Positions 1-6,889 of a DNA stretch of 23,134 nt are shown piece by piece. The number at the start of each line of letters is the position of its first letter. Within the stretch, counting starts at the first letter, position 1. The notes beneath the pieces were generated by a model. It did no database searches, was not told the DNA's origin, and saw nothing but the letters and a program-made list of their open reading frames with translations. The stretch is taken from the NCBI GenBank assembly GCA_964247295.1, contig CAXTTV010000064.1, positions 1-23,134 of the forward strand. The letters are read 5' to 3'. Both the position numbers and the translations under genes were made by a program. This stretch comes from CAXTTV01 sp964247295 (GTDB lineage Bacteria > Chloroflexota > Ktedonobacteria > Ktedonobacterales > Ktedonobacteraceae).

Positions 1-54
1 CTAGGTGACATTTTCAGTGAACAGAAAGGATGACATTTTCAGTGAGCCTTGACA
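1..54. mobile_element. Probable terminal end of an insertion sequence (IS21-like repeats), rest outside window
   Basis: Two exact copies of TGACATTTTCAGTGA lie at 6-20 and 31-45, followed by TTGACA at 49-54. On the minus strand the block begins TGTCA and then repeats CACTGAAAATGTCA. Multiple short internal repeats beside a TGT...ACA terminus are typical of IS21-family ends. No transposase is visible, so the body of the element would lie to the left of position 1. The family assignment rests on end architecture only. Confidence 0.4.
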
Positions 55-57
55 GAA

Positions 58-71
58 AAAAGCGCGCTTTT
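58..71. terminator. Palindrome with T-run, possible pyk terminator
   Basis: AAAAGCGCGCTTTT is a perfect 14-bp palindrome downstream of the pyk stop codon. On the minus strand it continues into a run of T residues (complement of 56-61). An 8-bp palindrome AGGGCCCT (73-80) sits next to it. The stem would be short, so termination is plausible but weakly supported. Confidence 0.3.
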
Positions 72-80
72 CAGGGCCCT

Positions 81-139
81 TCTCTTCTTATTATCGCTTT
101 CGGCGGCGAGAAAGAGGGGAGAAGGTGAGCGAGGACGCT
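81..139. repeat. GC-rich dispersed repeat, copy 1
   Basis: This block starts TCTCTTCTTA, continues through GGCGGCGAG and ends GGTGAGCGAGGACGCT. It aligns with 1749-1806 in the same orientation with a few substitutions and a small gap. The two copies flank pyk. No coding potential is evident. It may be a family of intergenic repeats in this genome; only two copies are visible here. Confidence 0.6.
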
Positions 140-154
140 CCATCCCTTTTCTTT

Positions 155-1609
155 TTAAATGGTCTCATCAGCCACTGGACTGATGCGATGGAGCTTCACA
201 AAGTTGGTTCGGGCCCGGCTGGCGATTGGCAACCCACCCATGATTACAACATGCTCTTCGGGCCGCACAAGCCGGTCCTTCAGCAATTTAGCGTTCACAT
301 GATCGATTAAGGACTCAGTTGAGCCGTGCATGTCGATCATAAAGGGGCGAACCCCCCACCAGAGCGCCAGCCGTTGATACACTTTTAACGATGGTGTATA
401 CGCCAGAATCGGTGCGCGTGGCCGATCTTTTGAGATTAAATGGGCGGTAGTACCGGTACGCGTAAATACGACGATCGCCTGGACGCTGGTCTCTTCGGCC
501 AGGGCCCGAGCGGCGTGGCTGACTGCATGAACATCGGTCAGGAACGCGCGCTTGGGCTGCCGCATAATCGCGTCATCTGTCTCGGTCTCTAAAGCGATCC
601 GGGCCATCATCTGAACTGCCTCAATCGGATACGCTCCACTCGCTGTCTCCGCGCTGAGCATTACCGCATCAGTCCCATCAAGAATCGCATTCGCGACATC
701 GCTGGCCTCAGCTCGCGTCGGACGGGGATTGGTGATCATCGACTCTAGCATCTGGGTCGCAGTGATTACGGGTAGTCCCAGTTCGTTACAGCGAGTGATA
801 ATCTCTTTCTGAATCAATGGTACCTTCTCTGGAGCCATCTCCACACCAAGATCTCCCCGAGCAACCATCACCCCATCCGTCACGTGCAAAATATCATCCA
901 GATGCGCGATCGCCTCTGGCTTCTCCAACTTTGCGATCAGTGGCGTCATCCGGTAACGATCGTTCTCCCCTTTCTCATGCAGAAATTGACGGATCATCTG
1001 TTTGGCGTGAGTAACATCCTCGGGCCTTCTCACAAAACTTAGGGCCACATAATCTACATCCTGCATAATCCCAAAACGTAGATCCTCACAATCCTTCTCG
1101 GTTAGAGCAGGAGCGCTTACCGCTACCCCCGGCAGATTGATCCCTTTATGTTCTTTGAGCAAACCACCATGGATGACAATACAATGCACGTCGCTTTCGG
1201 TGACACCAACAACGCTTAACTCTAGCAGACCGTCGTCCAGCAAAATCCGGTCCCTTGGTTTCACATCTTGAGATAAACTTTGATAGGTTGTCGAGACTAA
1301 ACTGGCATCGCCCAGCACCGGTCTGGTCGTAATGGTGATCTCGGCCCCATCTACCAGACGAACTGGTTGCCCATCTTTCAACTTCCCGGTCCGAATTTTA
1401 GGTCCTTGAAGGTCTTGCAAAATCGCAACCGGGAGATTTAAACGTTCCGAGATCCGCCGAATGCGCTCAATCACTTTCGCGTGATCTTCCTGCGTTCCAT
1501 GCGAGAAATTCAAGCGAGCAACGTTCATGCCCGCCTTCATCAGCATTTCAAGCTTCTCTTCACTATTGGTCGCTGGACCAATAGTACAAACGATTTTGGT
1601 TCTTCGCAT
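155..1609 (-). CDS. pyk: Pyruvate kinase
   Basis: Catalyses the last ATP-yielding step of glycolysis, phosphoenolpyruvate + ADP to pyruvate + ATP, in the cytoplasm. From the chosen ATG the protein is 484 aa, normal for the family. It opens with MRRTKIVCTIGPATNS and has the substrate-binding ARLNFSHG (R32, N34), LQDLQGPKIRTG, the Mg-binding segment VMVARGDLGVE, the signature ITATQMLESM and the DAVMLSAETASG block, then the C-terminal alpha/beta domain. An in-frame GTG at 1675 would add 22 residues, but ATG 1609 has an AAAGG ribosome-binding site and begins exactly at the conserved N-terminus. The gene stands alone, between two copies of a dispersed repeat, with a candidate promoter at 1680-1707. 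I see no missing catalytic motif. Confidence 0.96.
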   Translation of the reverse strand: MRRTKIVCTIGPATNSEEKLEMLMKAGMNVARLNFSHGTQEDHAKVIERIRRISERLNLPVAILQDLQGPKIRTGKLKDGQPVRLVDGAEITITTRPVLGDASLVSTTYQSLSQDVKPRDRILLDDGLLELSVVGVTESDVHCIVIHGGLLKEHKGINLPGVAVSAPALTEKDCEDLRFGIMQDVDYVALSFVRRPEDVTHAKQMIRQFLHEKGENDRYRMTPLIAKLEKPEAIAHLDDILHVTDGVMVARGDLGVEMAPEKVPLIQKEIITRCNELGLPVITATQMLESMITNPRPTRAEASDVANAILDGTDAVMLSAETASGAYPIEAVQMMARIALETETDDAIMRQPKRAFLTDVHAVSHAARALAEETSVQAIVVFTRTGTTAHLISKDRPRAPILAYTPSLKVYQRLALWWGVRPFMIDMHGSTESLIDHVNAKLLKDRLVRPEEHVVIMGGLPIASRARTNFVKLHRISPVADETI

Positions 1610-1679
1610 ACGATACCTTTCAACACCAGTAGAATAAGAAAAATTGCGAATGTTTAGATTTTTGATTTTCTTCACGACT

Positions 1680-1707
1680 ACTATAGCTTAATAGTTGCAT
1701 TTTGCAA
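1680..1707 (-). promoter_or_regulatory. Candidate pyk promoter with TTGCA-N3-TGCAA dyad
   Basis: On the minus strand TTGCAA (1702-1707), a 16-bp spacer and TATAGT (1680-1685) resemble a sigma-70 promoter about 70 nt before the pyk ATG. The -35 overlaps the inverted repeat TTGCA-TTT-TGCAA (1695-1707), a possible operator. The -35 matches consensus at only 4 of 6 positions. Confidence 0.4.
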
Positions 1708-1714
1708 TAGTCTA

Positions 1715-1749
1715 AAATAGATAGCACATAGCAGTAGGGCTATCTATTT
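1715..1749. repeat. Perfect 11-bp inverted repeat
   Basis: AAATAGATAGC (1715-1725) and GCTATCTATTT (1739-1749) are exact reverse complements separated by 13 nt. The structure lies just upstream of the candidate pyk promoter and touches the second dispersed repeat. It could be an operator, a cruciform or part of the repeat unit. There is no T-run to make it a standard terminator. Confidence 0.7.
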
Positions 1750-1806
1750 CTCTTCTTATATACCGCCTAAGGCGGCGAGGAGGGGGAGGAGGTGAGCGGG
1801 GACGCT
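1749..1806. repeat. GC-rich dispersed repeat, copy 2
   Basis: Same-orientation relative of 81-139: TCTCTTCTTA, then a small hairpin CCGCC-TAA-GGCGG (1763-1775), GGCGGCGAG, and GGTGAGCGGGGACGCT at the end. It lies between pyk and the serine operon and is not coding as far as can be seen. Confidence 0.6.
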
Positions 1807-1835
1807 TCTTTCTAGAATGAAAAGCAAAATATTGT

Positions 1836-1864
1836 TTGACACTCTCTAGGGCGACGCATATACT
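1836..1864 (+). promoter_or_regulatory. Strong sigma-70 promoter of the serine operon
   Basis: TTGACA (1836-1841), exactly 17 bp, then TATACT (1859-1864): a full-consensus -35 and a 5/6 -10. Transcription would begin near 1871, leaving a leader of about 130 nt before the aminotransferase ATG. The leader (1871-2001) contains a short GTGG/CCAC hairpin (1938-1951) but no riboswitch or T-box that I recognise. Confidence 0.75.
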
Positions 1865-2001
1865 AAAGGAACAGAGAAGATCCAGGGATAGGGAACGGAA
1901 GACAGAGAGGTTGTTTCTCCCTACTTTTCCTTGCAGCGTGGCAGGACCCACCTTTCTCAAAAGCAATCATCCAGTTTAGCGACACCATTGGAGAAGAATT
2001 C

Positions 2002-3159
2002 ATGACCACACAGGAGAAAAACGTTATCCCCGTCCCTCAAGTTGAGCCAAGAGTCGCAATCCCCGTCCAGAATTTGCGCATTCCCGGCCCAACAACTGTA
2101 CCAGCCGAAGTCCTGGCCGAGCTGGCTCGCCCAATGATCAACCATCGCGGACCTGAATTTGCCGCGATCCTACGCCGGGTGACCGCTCGCCTCCAATACT
2201 TTTTCCAGACGGCCTCCCCCGTAATGACCTTTCCCGCTTCCGGTACCGGCGGACAGGAGTCGGCAATTGTAAATCTGTTTTCGCCCGGCGACTCTATTGT
2301 CGCGATCACGATCGGCTCCTTTGGCAACCGCTTCGCGAAAATCGCTGAAACCTACGGCCTCCAGGTACACCGGATCGAGTTCCCATGGGGGGATGCGGCT
2401 GATCCTCTGGTGGTGGCTGAGCGTTTGAAATCTCTGCCTCCCTATAAAGGGGTGATCGTTACTCACAACGAGACTTCGACTGGCGTGACCAATGATGTGA
2501 AAACGCTGGCACAGGTGGTTCACTCCCATAATCCAGAGGCCCTGATCGCGGTCGATGCGGTCAGCTCGCTAGGATGCGTGCCGCTTGAGATGGACGCCTG
2601 GGGTCTGGATGTAGTCTTTACCGGTTCCCAGAAAGGCTGGATGACTCCTCCTGGTGTGATGATGATTGCCGCTGGCCCACGCGCGCTTGAGGCGAATAAA
2701 ACCGCCCGATTGCCACACTTCTACTTTGATTGGAAAAGTGCCCTGAAAAAGCTAGAGATCGGCCAACATCCTACGACACCCGCAGTCTCTATCTTTTATG
2801 GCCTGGATCTCTCTCTGGAAATGATGCTGAATGAGGGCCGCGAGCAGATTTTTGCTCGCCACGCGAAAATCGGTGAGTATGTGCGTCAGAGAGCCCATAA
2901 CCTGGGTCTCCACCTTCTGGCTGAGCATCCCTACGCCTCCAATACAGTTACCTCGATCTATGCTCCAGAAGGCATCGATATCAAGGGGGTACTGAAGACG
3001 TTGCGCACTCAGGATAATATTGTCTTCGCTGGTGGTCAGGAACACCTGGACGGCAAGATTTTCCGCGTCGGCCACTTGGGTTTCTTCCAGCATGCTGAGA
3101 TTGAAGCGGCGATGGATACTCTAGAGAAGCGTCTGGCTGAGGCTGGCTACCGCCACTAA
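2002..3159 (+). CDS. Class V aminotransferase (serine-pyruvate / alanine-glyoxylate type)
   Basis: PLP-dependent aminotransferase of 385 aa, fold type I, cytoplasmic. It shows GPTTVPAEVL near the N-terminus, the cofactor region SGTGGQESAI, AVDAVSSLG with the PLP-contacting Asp, and TGSQKGWMTPPG with the Schiff-base lysine K211. R355 in FRVGHLG matches the substrate-carboxylate arginine of the family. The ATG is preceded by GGAGAAG (1990-1996). It precedes serA by 35 nt on the same strand, and members next to serA are commonly thought to supply the phosphoserine or serine transamination step where a canonical serC is absent. That substrate is inferred from context; alanine-glyoxylate or serine-glyoxylate activity is equally compatible with the sequence. 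Confidence 0.9.
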   Translation: MTTQEKNVIPVPQVEPRVAIPVQNLRIPGPTTVPAEVLAELARPMINHRGPEFAAILRRVTARLQYFFQTASPVMTFPASGTGGQESAIVNLFSPGDSIVAITIGSFGNRFAKIAETYGLQVHRIEFPWGDAADPLVVAERLKSLPPYKGVIVTHNETSTGVTNDVKTLAQVVHSHNPEALIAVDAVSSLGCVPLEMDAWGLDVVFTGSQKGWMTPPGVMMIAAGPRALEANKTARLPHFYFDWKSALKKLEIGQHPTTPAVSIFYGLDLSLEMMLNEGREQIFARHAKIGEYVRQRAHNLGLHLLAEHPYASNTVTSIYAPEGIDIKGVLKTLRTQDNIVFAGGQEHLDGKIFRVGHLGFFQHAEIEAAMDTLEKRLAEAGYRH

Positions 3160-3194
3160 ATCCCTGGGGGGATGAAAGAGAGAGCTATACAGGA

Positions 3195-4922
3195 ATGGTA
3201 CAGCGACAAAATGAGCAGGCCAGCCTTCCGGTAAACGAAACGGGGACTATGCCAGCTCGCATTCTGATTACTGATAAGATTGCGCAGGAGGGGATCTCTC
3301 TTCTGCGCGAGCAGCTTCCTCACGCTCAGGTTGATGAGCGGATCGGCATTAAGCCAGACGAGTTGCGCGCAATTATTCCCCAATACCACGCTCTGATTGT
3401 GCGCAGTGAGACCAAAGTTACAGCCGATATTCTAGAGTTTGCGGAGAACATGCGGATCGTAGGGCGAGCCGGTGTGGGTGTCGATAATATCGACACGGAG
3501 GCCGCGACCCGTAAAGGGATCATTGTTGTTAATTCTCCTACCGGCAATATTGTGGCCGCCGCTGAGCATAGCGTGGCGATGCTGATGGCCCTAGCCCGGC
3601 ATATTCCAGGGGCGAATAGCAGCACAAAGGCTGGTAAATGGGAGCGTAGCCGCTTTATGGGCGTTGAGGTCCGTAACAAGGTCCTGGGCGTGATCGGCCT
3701 GGGGAAAGTTGGCTCCGAGGTCGCCAGACGCTGCCAGGGACTGGAGATGCAGGTTATAGCCTTCGATCCCTACGTTTCTCCCGAAAAGGCTCGCAAGCAG
3801 GGGATCACGATGCTGTCAATAGAAGAGGTGCTGCAACAAGCCGATTTCTTGACGCTGCATACCTCCCTCACTAATGGCACGCGGGGGTTGATTGGGGCAA
3901 AAGAGCTGGCGATGATGAAAAGCGGCGCACGTGTAATTAATTGCGCGCGCGGTGGTCTGATCGATGAGGAGGCCCTGCTTGAGGCTCTCAATAACGGCCA
4001 TATCGCGGGAGCTGCGCTCGATGTCTTTAGCCAGGAGCCAATTAAGGATAATCCAATCCTGCGGCAACTACTGGCTCATGATCAGTTGATCTCGACACCC
4101 CATCTCGGAGCCTCGACCGAGGAAGCCCAGGTCGGCGTTGCAACCGATGTCGCGGAACAGATAGTCACTGTTTTGCATGGGGGCTTCCCACGCGCCGCCG
4201 TCAATGCACCATTGATTTTACCAGAAACACTTCAGGTGCTTCAGCCTTATATTCATCTTGTAGAGCAGATGAGTCGGCTCTATACGCAGCTCCAGCCAGG
4301 ACCCCTCTCTCAGATTGAGCTTCTTGTCAACGGCGATATCGCTACATACGATCTACGACCGCTACAGGCCGCCCTGATTAAAGGGTTGCTGGAGTCGATC
4401 TCAGATGAACATGTAAATATGGTAAATGCCCGACTACTGGCAAGTCAACGTGGCCTGGAGATCCAGGAGCAGAAAAACTCGACTCCTAGCGAATTTGCTA
4501 ATCAGGTGACTTTGCGAATTCCAGTCGCCAATGGCTATCCATCCTCTTTCGCGGGAAAACCCGGCTCTGGAGATGAGAGGGTGGAGATGCTCAGTGGGAC
4601 GGTGATTAATGGCGAGGCTAGAATTGTACGTGTTGGTCGCTACTGGACAGAATTTACGCCCGAAGGCAGTATCCTGTTCTGTCGCAATCTGGATCAACCG
4701 GGAATGATCGGGCGCGTGGGCAATGTACTGGGCAAGGCTCAGGTGAATATCCGGCATATGGATGTCGGCCCAATTCAACGGAGTCCACGTCCCCACAATT
4801 CTGAAGGGGCTCCAACGACAGCCCTGATGGTAATCTCGGTCGATGATCCTATCTCAGATGCTTCTCTGGCCGAGTTAAGCCAGACAGGGGACATCTTCGG
4901 AGTTACTCTCGTCCGGCTTTAA
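3195..4922 (+). CDS. serA: D-3-phosphoglycerate dehydrogenase
   Basis: Oxidises 3-phosphoglycerate to 3-phosphohydroxypyruvate with NAD, the committed step of serine synthesis. Of 575 aa, roughly residues 20-340 are the substrate and NAD domains, with GVIGLGKVGS as the dinucleotide motif and catalytic R252 (NCARGG), E281 (SQEP) and H303 (TPHLGAS). Next come an intervening ASB-type domain and a C-terminal ACT domain beginning around FCRNLDQPGMIGRVG, the usual serine-feedback module. This is the long (type I) enzyme. The start is uncertain: ATG 3195 has AGGA directly against it, while ATG 3249 begins MPARILITDKI, closer to family N-termini, with GGGG close upstream; the 18 extra residues are polar. 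It shares an operon with the aminotransferase and ends before a strong terminator. Confidence 0.95.
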   Translation: MVQRQNEQASLPVNETGTMPARILITDKIAQEGISLLREQLPHAQVDERIGIKPDELRAIIPQYHALIVRSETKVTADILEFAENMRIVGRAGVGVDNIDTEAATRKGIIVVNSPTGNIVAAAEHSVAMLMALARHIPGANSSTKAGKWERSRFMGVEVRNKVLGVIGLGKVGSEVARRCQGLEMQVIAFDPYVSPEKARKQGITMLSIEEVLQQADFLTLHTSLTNGTRGLIGAKELAMMKSGARVINCARGGLIDEEALLEALNNGHIAGAALDVFSQEPIKDNPILRQLLAHDQLISTPHLGASTEEAQVGVATDVAEQIVTVLHGGFPRAAVNAPLILPETLQVLQPYIHLVEQMSRLYTQLQPGPLSQIELLVNGDIATYDLRPLQAALIKGLLESISDEHVNMVNARLLASQRGLEIQEQKNSTPSEFANQVTLRIPVANGYPSSFAGKPGSGDERVEMLSGTVINGEARIVRVGRYWTEFTPEGSILFCRNLDQPGMIGRVGNVLGKAQVNIRHMDVGPIQRSPRPHNSEGAPTTALMVISVDDPISDASLAELSQTGDIFGVTLVRL

Positions 4923-4939
4923 TACACGCTCTACTCATA

Positions 4940-4974
4940 GGGAGAGGTTTTTGTATAAGCCTCTCCCTTTCTTT
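4940..4974 (+). terminator. Rho-independent terminator after serA
   Basis: GGGAGAGG (4940-4947) pairs perfectly with CCTCTCCC (4960-4967) over a 12-nt loop, followed by TTTCTTT. It lies 18 nt after the serA stop. Confidence 0.85.
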
Positions 4975-5045
4975 ATATATGTTTAGCCATTGTAGCAATA
5001 CAGGGATAGAGACGCAACAAAGGAGACAATCAGGCGTATACAAAC

Positions 5046-5086
5046 ATGTGTGCAAACACATATTGAAAAAGGCTCAACAGTGAGCC
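5046..5086. promoter_or_regulatory. Two tandem short hairpins/dyads before the MFS gene
   Basis: ATGTGT-GCAA-ACACAT (5046-5061) and GGCTCA-ACAG-TGAGCC (5071-5086) are two perfect 6-bp inverted repeats, both with 4-nt centres, 9 nt apart and about 50 nt before the transporter start. They could be operators or 5' UTR structure. I cannot find a convincing -35/-10 pair in 4975-5134. Confidence 0.5.
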
Positions 5087-5134
5087 GCCAATAAGTGATA
5101 CCTGTTCACCTTACAAATGGGGAAGTGTTATTTT

Positions 5135-6469
5135 ATGACGACAACATCACCGAAGTCAACCAGAACAGAGGTACAACCCACTCGATCTCAAGCGCGTTTT
5201 GCCTTCACAATCCTATTGTTGATTAATATTCTTAACTATACCGATAGATATATTCTTTCGGCGATTCTTCCAAAACTCAAACTGGAGTTGGGGCTTTCTA
5301 ATGTTCAGTCTGGCCTGCTAGGCTCTTCATTCCTGCTCATCTACGGTCTCGCAACCCTCCCACTGGGCGTCTGGGCAGATAAGGGGCCCCGTAAAAATAT
5401 TGTGGCGATCTGTGTCGCTATCTGGAGCGTGGCGACAACGCTAGCCGGTTTTGCTCGTGACTTCAGTCATTTATTTATTGCGCGCGCAGTTCTTGGAGTG
5501 GGTGAGGCTGGATACGCTCCCGCATCTCTCTCGCTCCTGGGAGATTTTTTCCATAAGGGACAGCGTGGCCGGGTAATCTCCTTCTGGTCAGCCGGGCAGT
5601 TGATTGGGGCAGCCTTTGGCTTTACACTTGGTGGATTGATCGCCGATAGTCTTGGATGGCGCTGGGCCTTTTATCTGGTCGGCATCCCCGGTTTGCTGAT
5701 GGCATTTCTGGCGTGGCGCACTCACGAGCCAATTCGTGGAGCCTTTGAAAACGAAGGCGAGGACGAGGACCCAGGCGAAGATGCTGCGGCCAGTCATGGC
5801 GGTATAGGTCCCAATTTCTGGCAAACGGCTCTCCATATTCTCCGAATTCCTACCTACCTCTCGATCTTAGGAGCACTCATCTTTAGTTTCTTTACCATTG
5901 GCGCAACCTCCTACTGGCTACCAGAATTTCTTGTGAAAGATTTTCATATCACTACGACACAAGCCGGTCTCTACTCAGGCGCTGTCCTGGTCAGTAGTGG
6001 CCTAATTGGAACGTTATTGGGCGGCTGGCTGGCTGATAGAGCTCAGAAAAAACGTCCACAGGGCCGTTTGATTGTCGCCAGTCTGGGACTGCTAATCGGG
6101 GCTCCACTAGTATTGATCGCGCTACTGCTCCATAATCTCGCTGGCTTTATCGCTGTGGTAATTGTAGCAGTTACCTTTCTGAATTTCTGCGTTGGTCCCC
6201 TGAATGCTGTAATTCAGGATATCATTACTCCCAATGTGCGTTCAACAGCTCTAGGACTTTCCTTGCTACTGGCCCACCTGCTGGGCGATGCCGCTTCTCC
6301 CACAGTAGTTGGGGTCCTTGCTGATCGCTCCTCTCTGAACATGGCATTATTAGTAACCGCGCCAACCTGTCTGTTTCTAGCCGGACTCATCTGCCTGTTA
6401 GGGATACGCACCGTCGCGCAGGATATGCATAATATGCAGGTTCAGCGGAAGCAGATCCAGGCTTCGTGA
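5135..6469 (+). CDS. MFS transporter, spinster-like
   Basis: Integral membrane protein of 444 aa of the major facilitator superfamily, with about twelve hydrophobic segments. LNYTDRYILSAILPKLK in the first helix, SGLLGSSFLLIYGLATLPLG and the loop 2-3 signature WADKGPRKN resemble the spinster-like (SPNS) branch. A second conserved stretch is RAVLGVGEAGYAPAS. The central cytoplasmic loop carries an acidic run (ENEGEDEDPGEDAA), and a second WLADRAQKKR motif follows in the C-terminal half, as expected for a duplicated six-helix fold. ATG 5135 was chosen because GGGGAAG (5119-5125) precedes it by 9 nt; an upstream in-frame ATG at 5117 has no such site. Substrate unknown: relatives move lipids, sugars acids or drugs. 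It is monocistronic between two terminators. Confidence 0.88.
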   Translation: MTTTSPKSTRTEVQPTRSQARFAFTILLLINILNYTDRYILSAILPKLKLELGLSNVQSGLLGSSFLLIYGLATLPLGVWADKGPRKNIVAICVAIWSVATTLAGFARDFSHLFIARAVLGVGEAGYAPASLSLLGDFFHKGQRGRVISFWSAGQLIGAAFGFTLGGLIADSLGWRWAFYLVGIPGLLMAFLAWRTHEPIRGAFENEGEDEDPGEDAAASHGGIGPNFWQTALHILRIPTYLSILGALIFSFFTIGATSYWLPEFLVKDFHITTTQAGLYSGAVLVSSGLIGTLLGGWLADRAQKKRPQGRLIVASLGLLIGAPLVLIALLLHNLAGFIAVVIVAVTFLNFCVGPLNAVIQDIITPNVRSTALGLSLLLAHLLGDAASPTVVGVLADRSSLNMALLVTAPTCLFLAGLICLLGIRTVAQDMHNMQVQRKQIQAS

Positions 6470-6483
6470 GGCTTATAACCTAC

Positions 6484-6516
6484 AAAAAGTCCTCTTCAGC
6501 TTGAAGAGGACTTTTT
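6484..6516. terminator. Bidirectional rho-independent terminator
   Basis: AAAAAGTCCTCTTCA (6484-6498) and TGAAGAGGACTTTTT (6502-6516) form a perfect 15-bp stem with a 3-nt loop. The A-run and T-run allow function in both directions, serving the MFS gene on plus and the tRNA-Gly gene on minus. Confidence 0.92.
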
Positions 6517-6559
6517 CGTCTCTATCTTGCTGCTTACATACACCCAAAAATAAAAAAAG

Positions 6560-6631
6560 AGCGAGAGACGGGATTCGAACCCGCGACTTTCACTTTGGGA
6601 AAGTGACACTCTACCACTGAGTTACTCTCGC
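6560..6631 (-). tRNA. tRNA-Gly (anticodon CCC)
   Basis: Read on the minus strand, 72 nt fold as a cloverleaf: acceptor GCGAGAG/CTCTCGC with discriminator T, D arm ACTC...GAGT, anticodon stem TCACT/AGTGA with loop TTCCCAA giving anticodon CCC, and a T arm with TTCGAAT. CCA is not encoded. A T-rich trailer (TC, seven T, A, five T) follows directly. It has its own perfect promoter upstream. Confidence 0.96.
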
Positions 6632-6668
6632 TTGATTAGCCTATAGCTGCATCCCAAGCACGTTTGTA

Positions 6669-6706
6669 ATTATACCTTGAAACCTGAAGAATGTCAAGCG
6701 TTTTTT
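6669..6706 (-). promoter_or_regulatory. Consensus promoter of tRNA-Gly
   Basis: On the minus strand AAAAAACGCTTGACA (6692-6706) includes a perfect TTGACA -35. It is followed by a 17-bp spacer and a perfect TATAAT (6669-6674), 37 nt before the tRNA. The same 15-mer stands before tRNA-Thr. The A-run resembles an UP element. An 8-bp inverted repeat AAGCGTTT/AAACGCTT (6696-6714) overlaps the upstream part. Confidence 0.9.
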
Positions 6707-6753
6707 AAACGCTTCCCTGAAGCTTGCCTTCATTTTCCTCTAGATAGGTGACT

Positions 6754-6788
6754 TTCTGAATAGCTCTATTCAGAAGCTCTATTCAGAA
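6754..6788. repeat. Palindrome plus 13-bp tandem duplication before the PspA-like gene
   Basis: TTCTGAATAG (6754-6763) and CTATTCAGAA (6766-6775) form a 10-bp inverted repeat. The right half then recurs: AGCTCTATTCAGAA occurs at 6762-6775 and 6775-6788. This gives three half-sites, one inverted and two in tandem at 13-bp spacing. A further dyad TTTAAC-N6-GTTAAA lies at 6800-6817. Location ~100 nt before the ATG suggests a regulator-binding region; no regulator is identified. Confidence 0.6.
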
Positions 6789-6889
6789 AAGTTTCTCAAT
6801 TTAACTTTTCTGTTAAACGAAACGTAATAAAGGTAGGTTACAACATTCATTTATTCATCTTCTCGCGCCACTGCTCAGGAGGATTGATT

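Noticed and set aside
1712..1966. 84-codon minus-strand frame before pyk
   Set aside because: Low-complexity Pro/Arg stretch produced by the GC-rich repeat; it overlaps the serine operon promoter.
1871..2001. T-box or amino-acid riboswitch in the serine-operon leader
   Set aside because: The segment GTGGCAGGACCCAC superficially recalls a T-box antiterminator, but the TGGNACC core, specifier loop and needed length are missing.
5063..5095. MerR-type promoter before the MFS gene
   Set aside because: TTGAAA with the second dyad inside a 20-bp spacer is suggestive, but the -10 (CAATAA) matches consensus at too few positions.
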